64,000 nt of DNA, taken from positions 496,001 through 560,000 of the forward strand of contig CAVSFO010000001.1 of NCBI GenBank assembly GCA_963727245.1, read 5' to 3'. Position 1 is the stretch's first letter; every line of letters begins with the position of its first letter. Shown here piece after piece: positions 18,557 through 28,794 of the stretch. The translations under genes and the position numbers were made by a program. The notes under the pieces are model-generated. The model saw nothing but the letters and a program-made list of their open reading frames with translations, was not told where the DNA came from and did not search any database. This DNA comes from JBKQVT01 sp963727245 (lineage in GTDB: Bacteria; Planctomycetota; Planctomycetia; Pirellulales; Thermoguttaceae).

Positions 18557-18601
18557 TCAGCGGACACGCTTGACCAGAGTCCGCGCTCCACTGGCCGCCC
18601 A

Positions 18602-18628
18602 AAGCACTGGCAAAGCCAGTGGCACCCG
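18602..18628. repeat. CACTGGCAAAGCCAGTG repeat (single arm)
   Basis: AAGCACTGGCAAAGCCAGTG followed by GCACCC; the core CACTGGC-AAA-GCCAGTG is itself a hairpin. Paired copies are at 28871-28936 and 34780-34873. Confidence 0.85.
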
Positions 18629-18648
18629 AAGACAGAATTCCCGGGCCC

Positions 18649-18700
18649 CGTCAATGTTTGTGTCCCCGCGTCGCCGGCGGTACAATATGGGGGTAAGGGC
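18649..18700 (+). repeat. 52-bp direct repeat, copy 2
   Basis: Single mismatch to copy 1 at 17735-17786. Lies upstream of the peptidase gene at 18732. Confidence 0.95.
18658..18686 (+). promoter_or_regulatory. Promoter-like site for the two-domain peptidase
   Basis: TTGTGT (18658-18663), 17-bp spacer, TACAAT (18681-18686), 46 bp before the ATG at 18732. Duplicate of the site at 17744-17772. Confidence 0.5.
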
Positions 18701-18731
18701 AAACCCGTCTGAGAGCAAAGGCAGTCGAACC

Positions 18732-20300
18732 ATGTCGCCAGCCAACTTCGGCCGGACCAAGTGGGGACTGTCCCGATTTTCGTTCGACGAAAATGGGACT
18801 GTCCCCTTATCTCGAACGTTGTCGCGGAGTATCCTGTTTGCCCTGATGGCGCTGGCCGTCGCCGTATCGGTGCCCCGGGCCTATGGCGCCGAGGCGGCCA
18901 ATGTGCCCTCGGCCTCGCGGAGCGTGCTCGTCGAGGGCATCCCCTTCATCCAGCAAGAGCCCGACTTCTGCGGCGAAGCCTGTGCGGCCATGTACTTGCA
19001 GAAGCTCGGCCGGCACGTCGATCAGAATTACGTCTTCAACCAGTCGGGCCTCGATCCCCTGCTGGGCCGCGGCTGCTACACCAGGGAATTGGCCGCAGCA
19101 CTGAAGAAAATCGGCTTCCAGACCGGCGCGGTGTGGTACCGCATCCCGGCCCAAGGGTCGGACCAGGCCATCCAGGCACAGTGGCAGGCCGTCCGCACGG
19201 ACCTGGCGGCGGGCGTTCCGACCATCGTCTGCATGCACTACGACGACCGGCCCGGCACTACGGAGCATTTCCGCCTGGTCGCCGGCTACGACGCGGCCGC
19301 CGACGCGGTGATCTATCACGAGCCGGCCCAGGCGGGCGGGGCCTATCGCCGCATGTCGCGGGAGAAGTTCTTGAAGCTCTGGCCGCTGGCCGGCGGCGGC
19401 GGGCAGTCGGTGGTCATCCGCCTGCGGTTGCAGCCCGGCCGCTTGCTGCCGGAGCCGGCCCCCGCCACGTCGTTCACGGCCGCCGATTACGCCCAGCACA
19501 TGATGAAGCTGAAGAAGAAGATTCCGGGCCCGGAGTTCAACGTGGTCATCGAGCCGCCCTTCGTGGTCCTGACCGATGAGCGGCCGCCGGCGGTCCCGGG
19601 CGACGACAATCCGCCGAAGAGCGTCCGCCGGCATAGCCAGGAAACGGTCCGCTGGGCGGTCGCCAAGCTCAAGGCCGCCTATTTCACCAAGGAGCCGCGG
19701 GAGATCCTCGACATCTGGCTGTTCAAGGACGACGCCAGCTACCGCAGCCACTGCCGCAGCATCTTCCACAACACGCCGGACACGCCCTACGGATACTTTT
19801 CGCCCACGGACAAGTCCCTCATCATGAACATCTCGACCGGCGGCGGCACGCTGGTCCACGAGATCGTCCATCCCTTCGTGGCCACCAATTTCCCCCACTG
19901 TCCGGCCTGGTTCAACGAAGGTCTGGGCTCGCTCTACGAGCAGTGCGGCGAAGTCAATGGGCGGATCCACGGCTACACCAACTGGCGGCTGCCGGGCTTG
20001 CAAAAGGCGATCCGCAACAAGCACCTCCCCTCGTTCAAGAAGCTCTGCTCGACCAGCGACGAGGAGTTCTACAACGAGGACCGGGGGACCAACTACGGCC
20101 AGGCCCGCTACTTGTGCTACTATTTGCAGGAGCACGGGCTGCTGGGCGCGTTCTATCGCCGCTTCCACGCCCATCGCGACCAGGACCCGACCGGCTACGA
20201 GACGCTCAAGGCGGTGCTGGGCCGCGACGACATGGAGGCCTTTCAGAAGGAGTGGGAGCCGTGGGTGATGAAGCTGAAGTACCCTGACCCGGCGCGGTGA
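18732..20300 (+). CDS. Secreted two-domain peptidase: C39-like cysteine plus HEXXH metallopeptidase
   Basis: From ATG 18732 the protein is 522 aa. The first 25 residues come partly from a GGGACTGTCCC repeat; a real start nearer the signal peptide (LSRSILFALMALAVAVSV) is possible, for example TTG near 18818. After the signal comes a papain/C39-like region: QQEPDFCGEACAAMYLQKLG (Cys), TTEHFRLVAGYD (His) and VIYHEPAQ. The second half is a gluzincin: GGTLVHEIVHPFVATNFPHC with HEXXH, and WFNEGLGSLYEQC supplying the Glu ligand. Probably periplasmic or secreted. The combination is unusual; the substrate is unknown. Confidence 0.8.
   Translation: MSPANFGRTKWGLSRFSFDENGTVPLSRTLSRSILFALMALAVAVSVPRAYGAEAANVPSASRSVLVEGIPFIQQEPDFCGEACAAMYLQKLGRHVDQNYVFNQSGLDPLLGRGCYTRELAAALKKIGFQTGAVWYRIPAQGSDQAIQAQWQAVRTDLAAGVPTIVCMHYDDRPGTTEHFRLVAGYDAAADAVIYHEPAQAGGAYRRMSREKFLKLWPLAGGGGQSVVIRLRLQPGRLLPEPAPATSFTAADYAQHMMKLKKKIPGPEFNVVIEPPFVVLTDERPPAVPGDDNPPKSVRRHSQETVRWAVAKLKAAYFTKEPREILDIWLFKDDASYRSHCRSIFHNTPDTPYGYFSPTDKSLIMNISTGGGTLVHEIVHPFVATNFPHCPAWFNEGLGSLYEQCGEVNGRIHGYTNWRLPGLQKAIRNKHLPSFKKLCSTSDEEFYNEDRGTNYGQARYLCYYLQEHGLLGAFYRRFHAHRDQDPTGYETLKAVLGRDDMEAFQKEWEPWVMKLKYPDPAR
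18763..18806. repeat. GGGACTGTCCC hairpin repeat
   Basis: GGGGACTGTCCC, then ATTTTCGT-TCG-ACGAAAAT, then GGGACTGTCCCC. The same element is at 32918-32957, and partial copies are near 17796, 45565 and 57544. Here it is in frame within the 5' part of the peptidase gene, which makes the true start uncertain. Confidence 0.85.
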
Positions 20301-20510
20301 CGCAGGGATTCCCAGGTTAAGGACCTGCGACGGCCGGCGCCGCGCTGATCTCCGTCAGCAAGCGTCGCTCCTCGAACTTTGACTCGCACAGGGCTTGGCA
20401 AGGTTCTGACGTAGAAGGATTCACGCAAGGGCGCGGAGGCGCAAGGGACGAGAGGATGTTATAGGTCCCCCGGCAGTCCGCTGGCCGTGCGACAAACCAA
20501 CTCTTGCGCT

Positions 20511-21113
20511 CTATCGGGATTTCGCGGCAATCACAGGTGGTTTCTTGCGATTCTTTCCCTTGCTCCTGCAATCGACTTGATTCTGGGACCGAGTTATCGT
20601 GTGCCACATGCGTTGAACTTCCGATAAACTGCCCACCACCTGCTGGATCTCCAGGAGAGCGTTGATTTTTCTGATTACTGCTGCCTCACGGAGAACATTG
20701 CTCTTGGCAATGTTGTTCTCCGCAACCCACTGAGCTACCTCGGACCATCGCCATAATGGTGAAGCCTTCGTGACACTCGACACGGGAGGAGGAAACCTTC
20801 CTGGCCCTCGGGTTCCCGCAACCAGCTTGCGAACACTTTCCCGGGTTCGACGCAACCGTCTTGCTATTTCCGACGCATTGATGAATTCGTCCGGCTCAAT
20901 TCTCGCCACGGTGAGGCCTGCCTTGCGCACGTCGCGAATTGCAGAATGGACGGCTTCTTGAAGGCTGTCCGCCACTCTATCAAAGTCAAGGTAGGCGATG
21001 CCGTCCCGGCTGCCGAGCAGCGCATCGTCACAACCCGCTTCAAACAGCGAGTCCTCGATCTCCCGAGTAATTTCGGGGACGTGCGCAAGTACCAGTGTAA
21101 AAGAGTACTTCAT
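20511..21113 (-). CDS. HTH protein, partner of HicA-like protein
   Basis: 200 aa. The N-terminal part, MKYSFTLVLAHVPEITREIE through GCDDALLGSRDGIAYLDFDR, is a small alpha/beta domain. INASEIARRLRRTRESVRKL is a helix-turn-helix, and SPLWRWSEVAQWVAENN ends the conserved part. Homologous arrangements are frequent beside HicA-like genes and are annotated as DNA-binding proteins. Its start is 1 bp from the end of the upstream gene, so the pair is one operon and may be a toxin-antitoxin-type unit. This role is inferred. Confidence 0.65.
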   Translation of the reverse strand: MKYSFTLVLAHVPEITREIEDSLFEAGCDDALLGSRDGIAYLDFDRVADSLQEAVHSAIRDVRKAGLTVARIEPDEFINASEIARRLRRTRESVRKLVAGTRGPGRFPPPVSSVTKASPLWRWSEVAQWVAENNIAKSNVLREAAVIRKINALLEIQQVVGSLSEVQRMWHTITRSQNQVDCRSKGKNRKKPPVIAAKSR

Positions 21114-21114
21114 G

Positions 21115-21348
21115 TTATCGCCTCTTGCTGTGAGGGCAGCGATTCACTTCTTGCTTTATTCTCTTCGCATGTCTTGTGGGGTTCCGTGGCGTAGACCAGA
21201 CCGAGAGCTGGCAGCCATTTCGCTGGTGGTGAGGGCAGAACAATCGTCCCCAAGCATGGCCGCTCGACAGCACCAATTCCCAGCCGCGACTCAGGGCATA
21301 CTGGACCGCTGCGTTAATGTCCTTGTTGGGATGACGATGTCTCCCCAT
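21115..21348 (-). CDS. HicA-like small protein, possible mRNA-interfering toxin
   Basis: 77 aa: MGRHRHPNKDINAAVQYALS then RGWELVLSSGHAWGRLFCPH. The GWE...SSGH pattern resembles the HicA double-stranded-RNA-binding fold, whose active His lies in G-H; several Cys/His and a basic tail follow. First gene of a two-gene unit with the HTH protein. Similarity was judged by eye from a short protein. Confidence 0.55.
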   Translation of the reverse strand: MGRHRHPNKDINAAVQYALSRGWELVLSSGHAWGRLFCPHHQRNGCQLSVWSTPRNPTRHAKRIKQEVNRCPHSKRR

Positions 21349-21589
21349 CTATGGAAGTATATCGGCAGCGGTGACATTTGTCAACAGGCGATTCACAGTT
21401 CACTGCCAACCGCCGTGGGGCGTTGGTGCCCCGTCAATCTTGTCTTTGCTGGGAAACGCGTCTACCGTGGGGCTGTGGAGTGAACGTGTCTTTGCGTGAA
21501 CCCCCTCCGCCCGAGAGCGATGCCGGCGTCATGGTCGCAGCGCATGTTGCGACCACGGAACCCCGAGACACCTCGCCCGCGAAACCGTC

Positions 21590-22881
21590 CTACGCCTTCC
21601 GCGCCTGCCCGTCGAGCACTTCGATCCGCACCCGCTCGATGCGGCGCCGCGTCGCCTCCAGCACCGTGATCCGCACGTTGTGCCAAACCAACTCCTCGCC
21701 GGCCACGGGAATGTGGCCCAGCTCGCTGAAGACGAAGCCGCCGATGGTGTCGAAGTCGGCGTCCTCGGGCAGCCCAGGCCGAGCTGTTGGTTGACCGTCT
21801 CGACGTGGACGCGGCCCAGCGCCTCGCACACGCCCTCACCCACCGTGCGGATCGGCGCAACCTCGTCGCTGTCGTACTCGTCGACGATCTCGCCCACGAT
21901 CTCCTCCAGCACGTCCTCCATGGTCACCACGCCGGAGACGCCGCCGTACTCGTCCAGCACCACGGCCATGTGGTGCCGCCCGCGCTGAAAGTCCTGCAAG
22001 AGGGCGTCGACCGGCTTGGTTTCGGGCACGAACACCGGCTGCCGCAGCAGCTTCGTCCAGGGCGCCGTGCGGTCCTGCGGCGGCCTGGCCAGATCGGGCA
22101 GCAGGTCCTTGACGTAGAGAATGCCCACGATGTCGTCGCGATTCTTGCCGAAGACCGGCAGCCGCGTGTGGCCCGACTTGATGACCTGGTCCAGGGCTTC
22201 GTCCCAGGAGGCTGCGGCCGGCACCGAGGTCACGTCGGTCCGCGGCGTCATGATCTGCGAAACGTCCACGTCGCCCAGCTCGATGACCCCCTCGATCATT
22301 TCCCGGGCGTCTTCCTCCAGCAGGCCCTCGCGGTGTCCTTCGGAGACGATGGTGCGGATGTCGTCCTCGAACGAATCCTCGTCGGGTTCCGGCGGCGGGC
22401 GGCCGGAGAGGCGCTGGAAGACGGCGGCGACGAAGCGCGCGGCCAGCCCCAGCGGCCACAAGGCGACGCCGGCGGCCCGCCAGGCCGGCCAGGTGTAGTA
22501 GAGGAAGGGATCGGCCCACAGGCGGGCCATGCCCCAGGGCAGCCAGATTTCCGCGGCCAAGAGCAGGAGCACGCCGCCGGCCATGCTCCAGACCAGCAGC
22601 GGCGGCGGCGCCGGACTCGCCGCGCCCCAGTCGGACCAGACCCAGAACGTGGCGGCGCCGACGTAGACGGCGGTGGCCATGACCTGGAGCGTTTCGGCGG
22701 CCAGGCCCACCTGGTCGCGGCGCTTGAGGATGTGGCCCAGCCGGTCGGGATGGTTTCGCCGCCGGCAGATTTCCTTGAGGTCATGGGGCGAGAACTGGGC
22801 CAGCGAACGGGCCCCCATCGCCGCCAGGCAAGTCACGACCAGCCCGGCCGCCGCCACCCAGAATGTTGCCGCCACGCTCAC
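21590..22881 (-). CDS. CorC/HlyC-type CBS-domain membrane protein (frameshift near 21780)
   Basis: GTG start (VSVAATFWVAAAGLVV) preferred over an ATG 14 codons upstream that lies in repeat DNA. A DUF21-like membrane part (about 4 segments) precedes two CBS domains: QIMTPRTDVTSVPAAASWDE, DDIVGILYVKDLLPDL, VFVPETKPVDALLQDFQ and DEYGGVSGVVTMEDVLEEIV. The CorC/HlyC domain comes last. The frame breaks after QLGLG near 21780, and the family ending DADFDTIGGFVFSELGHIPV...RVRIEVLDGQ is in the next frame. Follows ybeY as in the phoH-ybeY-corC operons of many bacteria; it may serve in metal ion handling or membrane upkeep. Confidence 0.85.
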
Positions 22882-22917
22882 GCGGTATTCCTTTCCGTCC
22901 CGTATCCGTCCCGTATC

Positions 22918-22995
22918 CGTCACACGCCGTGTGACGCTCGTCCCCCGTATCCGTCACACGCCGTGTGACGTTCTCACCGCACACAGCGTGTGCGG
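22918..22995. repeat. CGTCACACGCCGTGTGACG repeats, three palindromes
   Basis: Two copies of CGTCACACGCCGTGTGACG (22918-22936, 22952-22970) and one CCGCACACAGCGTGTGCGG (22977-22995). The last overlaps the 3' end of ybeY and encodes its final residues IRRTRCVR. Other arrays are at 37451-37508 and 38256-38368. Confidence 0.95.
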
Positions 22996-23423
22996 CGTAT
23001 CGTTATGCCCAGCCGGGCCAGATACTCGGTCTCCCGGTCGCGCATGGTCGCTTGCTGCTGGGGCGTGGCGTCGTCATAGCCGGCCAGGTGCAAAGTGCCG
23101 TGGATCACGTAGAGCAGCAACTCCTCGGCGGCCGACCAGCCGAACTGCGGGGCCGTCCGCTGGGCCGTCTCGGCGCTGACCACCACCTCGCCCTCCAGCA
23201 GGCCGTCGCCCTGTTCGAGCACGAAGCTCAGCACGTCGGTGGGCCCCTGGTGGTGGAGAAACTCCTCGTTCAGCTTGCTGATGGCGGCATCGTCGACCAC
23301 GGCCACGCTGATGGTCGTGTCCCCCACCGCCAGATCGGCAAGGATCGCCTCGACCGCCTGGCGGATCGGCGGCTCGTCCAGGGTCAGCAGCGTCTGTCGG
23401 TTGGCGATGTCGATGGTGGTCAC
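22974..23423 (-). CDS. ybeY: Endoribonuclease YbeY (rRNA maturation factor)
   Basis: GTG start VTTIDIANRQTLLTLDEPPI, 5 bp after the stop inferred for the HD protein. Conserved features: ISVAVVDDAAISKLNEEFLH, GPTDVLSFVLEQ, LLLYVIHGTLHLAGYDD. YbeY matures 16S rRNA and controls ribosome quality. In the zinc motif HXXXHXXXXXH, the first two histidines are present (HGTLH) but the third position is Asp (GYDD). The C-terminal residues IRRTRCVR are encoded by an intergenic repeat. The uncorrected frame is continuous with the HD gene, a false fusion. Confidence 0.88.
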   Translation of the reverse strand: MTTIDIANRQTLLTLDEPPIRQAVEAILADLAVGDTTISVAVVDDAAISKLNEEFLHHQGPTDVLSFVLEQGDGLLEGEVVVSAETAQRTAPQFGWSAAEELLLYVIHGTLHLAGYDDATPQQQATMRDRETEYLARLGITIRRTRCVR

Positions 23424-23428
23424 GCGAT

Positions 23429-25772
23429 TCAGGCCGGGGTCTTTTTCTCCCAAGCCGTTCGTGGTTCCGGATATTTCAGCCGTCCATGATAGATGGCCGT
23501 CAGCGACATGACCATGGAGGCGCTCGATGGTGCGGAGTTCGCGCAGCGTCAGTCCGCTCTCGTCGAACTGGCCGCCGTGCAGGCGGTGCTCGGCCAGGCC
23601 GCGGACCAGGCTTTCGATCCGCGCCGGGGTGGGATCGACCAGCGTGCGGCTGGCGCTCTCCACGGCGTCGGCCAGCATGAGCACGGCCGCCTCCTTGGTC
23701 TGCGGCTTGGGGCCGGGATAGCGGAAGATGCTCTCGTCGATGTCGTTGCCGTTGGGGTCGGCGCCCTTCTGGCCCTGGGCACGATCGTAGAAATACTCGA
23801 CCAGCGTGGTGCCGTGATGCTGCTGGATCAGGTCGACGATCGGCTGCGGCAGGTGATGCTGCCGCGCCAGGTCCGAGCCGTCCTTGATGTGGGCGATAAT
23901 CACCAGCGTGCTCATGGCCGGCACCAGGGCTTCATGGCGGCTGGTCTCGGAGCCCTGGTTCTCGATGAAGTAGCCGGGTTTGAGCATCTTGCCGATGTCG
24001 TGGAAATAGGCCCCCACGCGGACCAGCAGGCCGCGGGCGCCGATGTTTTCCGCGGCCGCCTCGGCGATCGAGCCCACGGTGATGGAGTGGTTGTAGGTGC
24101 TCGGCGCACGGCGGACCAGCTCCTGCAACAGCGGATGGGTCACGTCGCCCAGCTCCAGCAGGCTCAAGTCGGTCAGCACTCCGAAAAGCTGCTCGATGAA
24201 GGGGAGCAGGCTGGCCAGCACGACGCCGGCGGCCACCGCCCAGGCGCCGGTCCAGGCCGATTCCTTCAATAACGTCGCCGACAGGGGCTGATTGTCGATC
24301 ACCTTCAGCAGGACGCCCAGCACGACGGCGACGCAACCGGCGGTCACTCCGACGTACAGGAGCTTGCTGCGGCTGCGGATCTGTCCGAGGTTGACCACGG
24401 CGGCGGTGATTGCCCCCAAGAGCACGATGAATTCGGGCAGGCTGTGGCCGATGGCCTGCGTGACCACCCAGGCCAAGACGCCGGAGAGCAACAGGGCCAG
24501 CTCCTGGCGATAGACGATGGCCATGGTCATGGCGAACAGCAGCAGCGGGGCCAGCTCGGCCCGCCAGGGATCCTCGGCGGCCAATCGCGCCAGCAGCACG
24601 GTGGCCAGCGCCATCAGCAGGATGACGGTCAAACGGCCCACGCTGGCCAGCGGTCCCCGCTGGCGATACCGCATGTAGATGCCGCAGAGCATCAACAGGG
24701 CGAAGACCATGAAGAACATGGCCGCCGCGCTGGCCAGCCGCTGCTGCAGCGGGCGCTGGGCCAGACAGGCGGCGTATTCCAGCCTGAGAAGCTCGATTTG
24801 CTTGGCCTCCAGCGGCTGGCCCGCCGGAAGGAGCGATTGGCCCTTGTCGAACGTCAGCACCACGGGCGGCACGGCCGCGGCGGCCTCTTTCCGGGCAAGT
24901 TGCGTGGCGTCCTCGTCCGGCTTGAGCGTTGTCGGCAATCGCGGCTTCAGCCAGGCGAACACGCGGTCGGCCACGTCGTCGCTCTGGAGGTGCTCCCGCA
25001 GGCTGTTGTGGATGGCCGCGCCGTCGCCGATCAGCACGTCGGAAACCTTGACAACCTGCGGCGCTTGCGCGTCGGCAGGTTGGGCCGCCGACCCCGGCGT
25101 CTGCTCGGCAGGACGCACGACGATCTCTTCCTGGTTTCCCAGCGCCGGCTGGTCGGCTCCCTTGCCCGGCTGTGTGGGCAGCTTGCTGAGCTTCAGCAGG
25201 CCGCGTTGCTCGAAGGGGGCCAGCGCGTCGGCCAAACCCTGTTTGAAGCGGGCGAGGTTCTCCGGCCCGGTCAAGGCGGCGCGGAAGGCCTGGAACTGCT
25301 GCTCCTCCGAGCGCCGCGGCCCCGCCGTGCCGGCGGGCACCGGCGGCTGAAACTCGCCCCACAGCGCCTTGTTCAACTTCGTCAACCTGGTGGTCGCGAT
25401 CAACTCGTCGACCACCGTGTTGTAGAGCGAGGCCCGCAATCGCTCCAGCGGTTTGCGATCCTGGGTGAAAATCGAGCGGACTTCGTTGCGGGCCTGCTGC
25501 CGGGCGGCACTGGTGGCGGCCGGATCATCCTGCGTGAAATGCACCCCGGCGACGATGTCGTGCATGGGCACGTGGCCGATGCGGTAGGCGAAGGGGGGGT
25601 CCCAGGCGTGGATGGCCAGGCAGATGGCGGCTGCCGCCACCAGCGCCAGCGCGATCCGCCCCAGGACGTCGCGGCGGCGCAGCCCGATCCAGGCCCGCTC
25701 CCATTGCCCGGGAGGCAGTTCCAAGGCGGCAACCCGCTCCGATCGTGTCCGTTTTTGACCGCCGGTGGCCAT
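23429..25772 (-). CDS. HD-domain 7TM membrane phosphohydrolase, PgpH/YqfF-like (frameshift near 23515)
   Basis: N-terminal membrane anchor, a large extracytoplasmic 7TMR-HDED region (about 60-360), about seven membrane segments (370-560), then an HD hydrolase: GVLTDLSLLELGDVTHPLLQ, VGAYFHDIGKMLKPGYFIEN, AHIKDGSDLARQHHLPQPI, DLIQQHHGTTLVEYFYDRA. PgpH-type HD proteins hydrolyse cyclic di-AMP; that substrate is inferred. The extracytoplasmic part holds a Q/P/A-rich insert. The family ending MVMSLTAIYHGRLKYPEPRT is present one base out of frame from about 23515, with TGA at 23429-23431. Confidence 0.88.
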
Positions 25773-25778
25773 GGGAGA

Positions 25779-26759
<981 letters not shown>

Positions 26760-26819
26760 CCGCTCCGCGCCGGCATACCGGCCGCCGCGCTCACGAAGAA
26801 CAGATCAGAACCCAATCAG

Positions 26820-27053
26820 TATACTGAATTGTAGGCCGGCACAACTAGCGGCGGCCCCGGGAAATGCCCCTTGACCCCCACTTGATGGTGGCTTTGCAGA
26901 CGGGTCAGTCGCTCCAGGCACGACAAGAAGTGTGGCTTTCCCCGCCCCTGGTCTCTGGCCCCTACCGAGCGAGATTGCCCCCCCGGGGTGGGGCTGCCTC
27001 GGCCGCGCCTTCCTCAGCACGCAACGCCTGCCCATAAAATCCGCTGCCGGTGG
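26820..27053. other. Intergenic region upstream of phoH
   Basis: About 230 bp without a supported gene; a poly-G/C stretch (TTGCCCCCCCGGGG) is near 26967. Likely holds the promoter of the phoH operon; no clear boxes seen. Confidence 0.4.
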
Positions 27054-27401
27054 TCAGCGGCGTTCGCCCGCGCTGCCGACGTAGGTCTTGCAATGGGGAC
27101 AGATCCGCATTCCCAACTCGATTTCACGGTTGCACTTAATGCAGGTCTTCATGGGCGGCGATTGCCGGCTCGCACCCCCGGGCTTGTCGCTATCGGGGCT
27201 GGTCCACTCCCTGGCGCCGCGAGGTGCGTCGCCCTCTTTGGGGCCGAGGAAATCCATGAGGGAGTCCTCCGACATGGCCCCGGGATCCAGCGGTGGAACT
27301 TGCACCGGCACCTTGCACACCGGGCACAGACCGGACTTGCCGGCCGAACGGTCATCGACCTTCAGGACATGCCCGTTGCGGCAAACGACTCGAATCGCCA
27401 T
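27054..27401 (-). CDS. Double zinc-ribbon protein
   Basis: 115 aa. Two potential zinc sites: the N-terminal CRNGHVLKVDDRSAGKSGLC with PVCK, and the C-terminal CIKCNREIELGMRICPHCK. The centre is acidic and proline-rich. The MAIRVVC-NGH opening is shared by many planctomycete proteins of unknown role. Nothing indicates a binding partner. Confidence 0.75.
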   Translation of the reverse strand: MAIRVVCRNGHVLKVDDRSAGKSGLCPVCKVPVQVPPLDPGAMSEDSLMDFLGPKEGDAPRGAREWTSPDSDKPGGASRQSPPMKTCIKCNREIELGMRICPHCKTYVGSAGERR

Positions 27402-27496
27402 GGCTGGCCTCCTTGGCTGCCCCTATCCTACACCAAAGTGGCGGTCGAGTGCCAGCAATGCATAGATTTTTATTGGGGGACGCGACTGGTAGCCTG

Positions 27497-27790
27497 AAAG
27501 GGGGAAGGCGGAAGGCGGAAGGGGGAAGGAAACGCAAAAAACCCGAGCCGGTGGCGTCAGCCACCGGATAACGCGGCGGCACCACGACGGCACGCAAGTA
27601 AGGCGGAAGGCGGAAGGCGGAAGGGGGAGGGAAAGGAAAGAAACCCGAGCCGGTTGCGTCAGCCACCGGATAACGCGGCGGCACCACGACGCCGCGCAAG
27701 TAAGGCGGAAGGCGGAGGGCGGAAGGGGGAAGGAAAAGCAAAAAACCCGAGCCGGTGGCGTCAGCCACCGGATAGCCCGGCGGCGCCACG
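27497..27790. repeat. 102-bp tandem array: purine tract plus CCGGTGGC hairpin
   Basis: Three hairpins CCGGTGGC-GTCA-GCCACCGG at 27548-27567, 27650-27669 (one mismatch) and 27752-27771 are exactly 102 bp apart. Each is preceded by a GGCGGAAGGCGGAAGG-type purine tract ending in AAAAAACCCGAG. A single unit recurs at 35385-35497. It lies between the zinc-ribbon gene and cdsA. Confidence 0.95.
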
Positions 27791-27884
27791 ACGCCAATTT
27801 TCCCCCGCACCCCCCCGGGCCCGTTCTTTCCTTCCCCCTTCCGCCCTCCGCCTTCCCCCTTACCTTCCCCCTTCCCCCTTACCT

Positions 27885-28794
27885 TCAGACCAGCCCGCAG
27901 CACCAGCAGACCCAGGCCAGCGGGGCCGTCAACAAGAGCGAATCGAGGATGTCCAACACGCCGCCGAAACCTGGCAGCCAGCGGCTGGAATCTTTGCAGC
28001 CGGCGTCGCGTTTCAGCAGCGACTCGGCCAGATCGCCCATCATGCCGGCGGCCCCCAGCAGCAGGCCGAAGGGAAGCCAGCCCCAACTCAGACCGGCCGG
28101 CAGGTCCCCGGGCGAGATGGCGGGCACCAGCCACTTCAGCGTCGCCCACGATGCCAGGCAGGCGAACAGCAGCGTGCCGGCGGCCCCTTCGATGGTCTTG
28201 CCGGGGCTGATGGCGGGGGCCATTTTGTGGCGGCCGATGAGCCGCCCGGCCGTATAGGCGCCGATGTCGCCCGCCTTGACCGTGATCAGCCAGGACGCCA
28301 GCGCGCCCAGTCCCCAGGCGATTCGCAATTGGACGGCGAAGCTCAGCATCACGCCCAGGTAGACCATGGCGAAGACGGCGGCGGCGATATTGGCGGTGAC
28401 GCCGCCGGGCTTGCGGTAGCGTCGCATCTCGGCCAGGAAGACCGCCATCACGGCCACGGTCAGGATCCAGAGCGACAACGTGCCGGCCGCCCACGGGCTG
28501 CCGACCCGCTCGGCGCCGAGACCTTGCCAGCGCCGGTAGAGCAGGGCGCGCCGAGGGGCAGAGCACCAGCAGGAGGTTGGCCGTGTGAACGATCGCGGCC
28601 GGCGGGGCCATGCCGGCCTGGCGGGCCAGATCGAGCACTTCAATGGTGGCAGCCACCGTGAAGACCACGGCCACCGGCGCCAGCCAAAGTCCCGGCAGCG
28701 AGGAACTGGCGTCCAGCCAGCACAGGCCGGCCAAAGCCGCGATCATCAGGACTGCCAGGGAGACGCGCCAGCGGAGCATGGGGGATCTCTTCAT
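27885..28794 (-). CDS. cdsA: Phosphatidate cytidylyltransferase (frameshift near 28550)
   Basis: Polytopic membrane enzyme making CDP-diacylglycerol for phospholipid synthesis. The CdsA signature is in GLLLGAAGMMGDLAESLLKR, then DSSRWLPGFGGVLDILDSLL; KTIEGAAGTLLFA is also conserved. The N-terminal third (MKRSPMLRWRVSLAVLMIAA...) is in another frame and joins near 28550 (LLLVLCPSA / RRALLYRRWQGLG). A purine-tract repeat touches its stop codon. Confidence 0.9.

Noticed and set aside
27497..27790. 102-bp array as CRISPR or coding repeat
   Set aside because: The inter-hairpin sequence is itself repeated, not unique spacers; the frames are low-complexity.
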